Shown piece by piece: positions 31,090 to 32,444 of a DNA stretch of 32,444 bases. The DNA is from a virus, in IMG/VR virus record IMGVR_UViG_3300030419_005069, positions 1 through 32,444 of that record; one strand, given 5' to 3'. A program made the position numbers and the translations under genes. Position 1 is the stretch's first letter. Every line of letters begins with the position of its first letter. The notes under the pieces were generated by a model. It saw nothing but the letters and a program-made list of their open reading frames with translations, searched no databases and was not told where the DNA came from.

Positions 31090-31542
31090 CTACTTTCTTT
31101 CTTTGGAATTATTCATATGAGCGTTCCAATGGTTACCAACAGCTCCAAACAAATTAGAAATATCAACTCCCGGGTCGGCTGGGGGCTGTCCGTGAAGTGG
31201 CGAAGCCTGTTGACTTGGCGATGTTTGATTGGGAGCTGCGGTGGTTCCCTCAAAGAGGTCTACACCGTTGAATGCGCTGGACCCTATGGCTGACATTAGT
31301 TTTGATTTTTGTTCCTTGAGTTTATCTGACTGCGCCTGATTGAAAGCATTTCTTTGCATTCTCTCGGCTAATGGATCTTTCACCGGTGCTGGGGTGGTCT
31401 CTAGCAACGCTGCAGGAGGGGTCGACATTCCCTTAACCACTTCCACAATAATGCCAGAAAGAAGGCCTCCTTCCAGGAGCGATTCTTTTATGCATTCTGC
31501 CACAATAGGTTTGATTATTTTCTTAAATTCTGATTTTTTCAT
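31090..31542 (-). CDS. Conserved-type small protein after the protease, 150 aa
   Basis: N-terminus MKKSEFKKIIKPIVAECIKE then SLLEGGLLSGIIVEVVKG, an amphipathic helical segment of about 40 residues. A Pro/Thr/Gln-rich disordered part (45-135) and a short basic end follow. Proteins with a K-I-I-K-P-I-V-x-E-C-I-x-E start are, as I recall, common at this place in marine T4-like genomes, but no function is known to me. The gene starts three bases after the protease stop, so it may be a core or scaffold-associated protein. No signal peptide. Confidence 0.65.
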   Translation of the reverse strand: MKKSEFKKIIKPIVAECIKESLLEGGLLSGIIVEVVKGMSTPPAALLETTPAPVKDPLAERMQRNAFNQAQSDKLKEQKSKLMSAIGSSAFNGVDLFEGTTAAPNQTSPSQQASPLHGQPPADPGVDISNLFGAVGNHWNAHMNNSKERK

Positions 31543-31544
31543 TT

Positions 31545-32309
31545 CTACTGCTCAAGTTGAGTTCTCAGGTTTTCAGCCTGGTCTAACAATTTTATCGCTT
31601 CTGCGGGGTCTCCGTCTTCTATTTTTTGCTTAGCTAGTACCTTTAGTGTTTCTATTTTTTCCAGCTTCGACTTCTGAGAAATCCCTCTGCGTATCCCGGC
31701 ACCTACGTCGGCACCCTCTAATATTTCATTCATCAGCGTAATAAGCTTATTGTTTTTAACAACCTGCTCATTCATGAGCTTATTTTCAGAAAGGGCCATA
31801 AAGGCGTTGGGGGTTGACGGTTCGGAAACAATATCAAAACAAATCAACTGGAAGTCATCTTCTACGATTGTTTTGCCCATTTGTTCGGTCACCGATCCCA
31901 TCCCCCGCGAAGAGATACCAATCTTCACGCCAGATTCTACTAAGGCGCGCAAGATTTGGCCAGAGGGAGTATTGAGAACCTTGCACTTACCCATTACGGA
32001 GGCACCATCCATCCACACCTCAGTCACCATGTGGGAAACATTGGCAAGGTTGATGATGGAAGAATCGGGGTGGTCTAGCTCGCCCAGTGCACGGTTATCT
32101 TCAACAATCTGTGCATATCGCTTGACCTCTCGCTCCATGATTCCTCTAGGATATACGCGGCCATTGCCGTTCTGGACATCTGCTTCTTGGAGTTTACCTG
32201 TCAGCATCATACCACCATTGCGCACAAAGGTCTTCTCGGCCTCTGTCAGTAAGTCCTGACAGACGCCGCCTTCGCACAGTTCATAAAATTCTCGTAATAG
32301 TTTAGCCAT
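31545..32309 (-). CDS. 21: Prohead core protease, T4 gp21 family, 254 aa
   Basis: Family landmarks in order: NGNGRVYPRGIMEREVKRYA (47-66), then GELDHP (76-81) with the probable catalytic histidine 80, SHMV, and GISSRG (131-136) with the probable catalytic serine. A C-terminal FDIVSEPSTPNAF follows. The last 80 residues are a helical, charged tail. The enzyme cleaves the capsid N-terminus, scaffold and itself when the prohead matures. At 254 residues it is close to T4 gp21 (212). The adjacent genes (portal-like fragment upstream, scaffold further down) match the T4 order 20-21-22-23, except for the inserted bS21 and fibre genes. Confidence 0.92.
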   Translation of the reverse strand: MAKLLREFYELCEGGVCQDLLTEAEKTFVRNGGMMLTGKLQEADVQNGNGRVYPRGIMEREVKRYAQIVEDNRALGELDHPDSSIINLANVSHMVTEVWMDGASVMGKCKVLNTPSGQILRALVESGVKIGISSRGMGSVTEQMGKTIVEDDFQLICFDIVSEPSTPNAFMALSENKLMNEQVVKNNKLITLMNEILEGADVGAGIRRGISQKSKLEKIETLKVLAKQKIEDGDPAEAIKLLDQAENLRTQLEQ

Positions 32310-32329
32310 CTTTGTTCTCTCAGTTTAAC

Positions 32330-32349
32330 GTGGGGCCTTTCGACCCCAC
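32330..32349 (-). other. Stable GAAA-loop hairpin before the protease gene
   Basis: On the minus strand GTGGGGTC and GGCCCCAC form an 8-bp stem (one wobble) closed by C-G over a GAAA tetraloop. No U run follows (GTTAAACTG), so it is probably an RNA stabiliser or processing site, not an intrinsic terminator. It lies 20 bases before the protease start, just before its ribosome site GAGAG. Confidence 0.55.
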
Positions 32350-32406
32350 CTAAAATATGCTACCTGAGCAGCACCTACGAACTGGTTGGATCATCCATTT
32401 TGTCAT
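32350..32406 (-). CDS. Possible micro-protein, 18 aa, with a near-perfect ribosome site
   Basis: ATG 32406 is preceded, seven bases away, by AAAGGAGGTGA, the best Shine-Dalgarno sequence in the window. The frame reads MTKWMIQPVRRCCSGSIF and ends at TAG just before the stable hairpin. It overlaps the probable C-terminus of the upstream gene in another frame. The strong site could alternatively serve a leader function for the protease. At 18 residues it cannot be proven from sequence. Confidence 0.3.
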   Translation of the reverse strand: MTKWMIQPVRRCCSGSIF

Positions 32407-32443
32407 GATTTCTCACCTCCTTTGTGGACCACTCGGATCCCGT
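32375..32443 (-). CDS. C-terminal end of an upstream gene, probably portal (gp20-like)
   Basis: The frame entering at the window edge reads TGSEWSTKEVRNHDKMDDPT then SS, ending at TAG 32375. It is hydrophilic and acidic, as portal C-termini are. Gene order (20-21-22-23) makes the portal the expected gene. Another frame (ending HKGGEKS at the ATGA at 32406) is also open to the edge, so the true frame is uncertain. Confidence 0.4.
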   Translation of the reverse strand, partial: TGSEWSTKEVRNHDKMDDPTSS

Positions 32444-32444
32444 A

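Noticed and set aside
1-32444. CRISPR arrays, tRNA or rRNA genes, insertion sequences, integrase or attachment sites
   Set aside because: None could be recognised: no regularly spaced repeats, cloverleaf-like segments or transposase motifs were seen by eye.

Overview
The window is a stretch of a T4-like contractile-tailed phage genome (Caudoviricetes, myovirus). All credible genes lie on the minus strand, so transcription runs from high to low coordinates. In that direction the order is: possible end of the portal gene, gp21-type prohead protease, a conserved small protein, ribosomal protein bS21, a small virion protein, three fibre-like proteins, gp22-like scaffold, gp23-like major capsid, a neck/connector protein, gp15-like tail terminator, gp18 sheath, gp19 tube, a gp26-type tail assembly/baseplate protein with an out-of-frame extension, tape measure, baseplate proteins, and then directly a DNA-metabolism block. 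That block holds a compact family A DNA polymerase, a MazG-like hydrolase, a tubulin/FtsZ-like protein, gp32 SSB and small accessory proteins.

The architecture resembles marine T4-like phages (cyanophage or pelagiphage type) more than coliphage T4. Reasons are the phage-encoded bS21, the Hc1/histone H1-like protein, the Smr protein and the tubulin-like protein. Base composition looks moderate by eye, not strongly AT-rich, which argues against a SAR11 phage. A small lipoprotein with DDDDSA repeats is a weak pointer to a delta-proteobacterial or myxococcal type of host. The host cannot be determined from this window.

Region by region (minus-strand order). 32.4-30.4 kb: portal/protease end of the head module, bS21 and a small virion protein. 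30.4-24.5 kb: three proteins sharing a (Y/F)(Y/F)G(D/N)GS(N/E)L motif and related C-termini; the first has a gp14-like neck domain at its N-terminus. 24.5-19.2 kb: scaffold, capsid, connector and tail terminator. 19.2-10.3 kb: sheath, tube, chaperone, tape measure and first baseplate proteins. 10.3-4.6 kb: a 1407-residue and a 490-residue structural protein. 4.6-0 kb: DNA metabolism and small genes, ending with a tiny lipoprotein and a tiny membrane protein.

Five genes (sheath, tube, neck, scaffold and the 135-residue virion protein) carry the same 9-base motif, CTATTTA(A/T/G)T on the coding strand, 18-33 bases before the start codon. These are candidate late promoters. Two clear stem-loop terminators sit in front of the neck gene and of the third fibre gene. 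Most other genes are packed with ATGA or TAATG overlaps, which suggests long polycistronic late messages running into the replication genes.

The points most worth checking are the compact polymerase with an altered motif C, the tubulin-like protein, the likely +1/-2 frameshift in the tail assembly gene, the neck-fibre fusion, a covarying intergenic hairpin pair, and the bS21 gene inside the head module.
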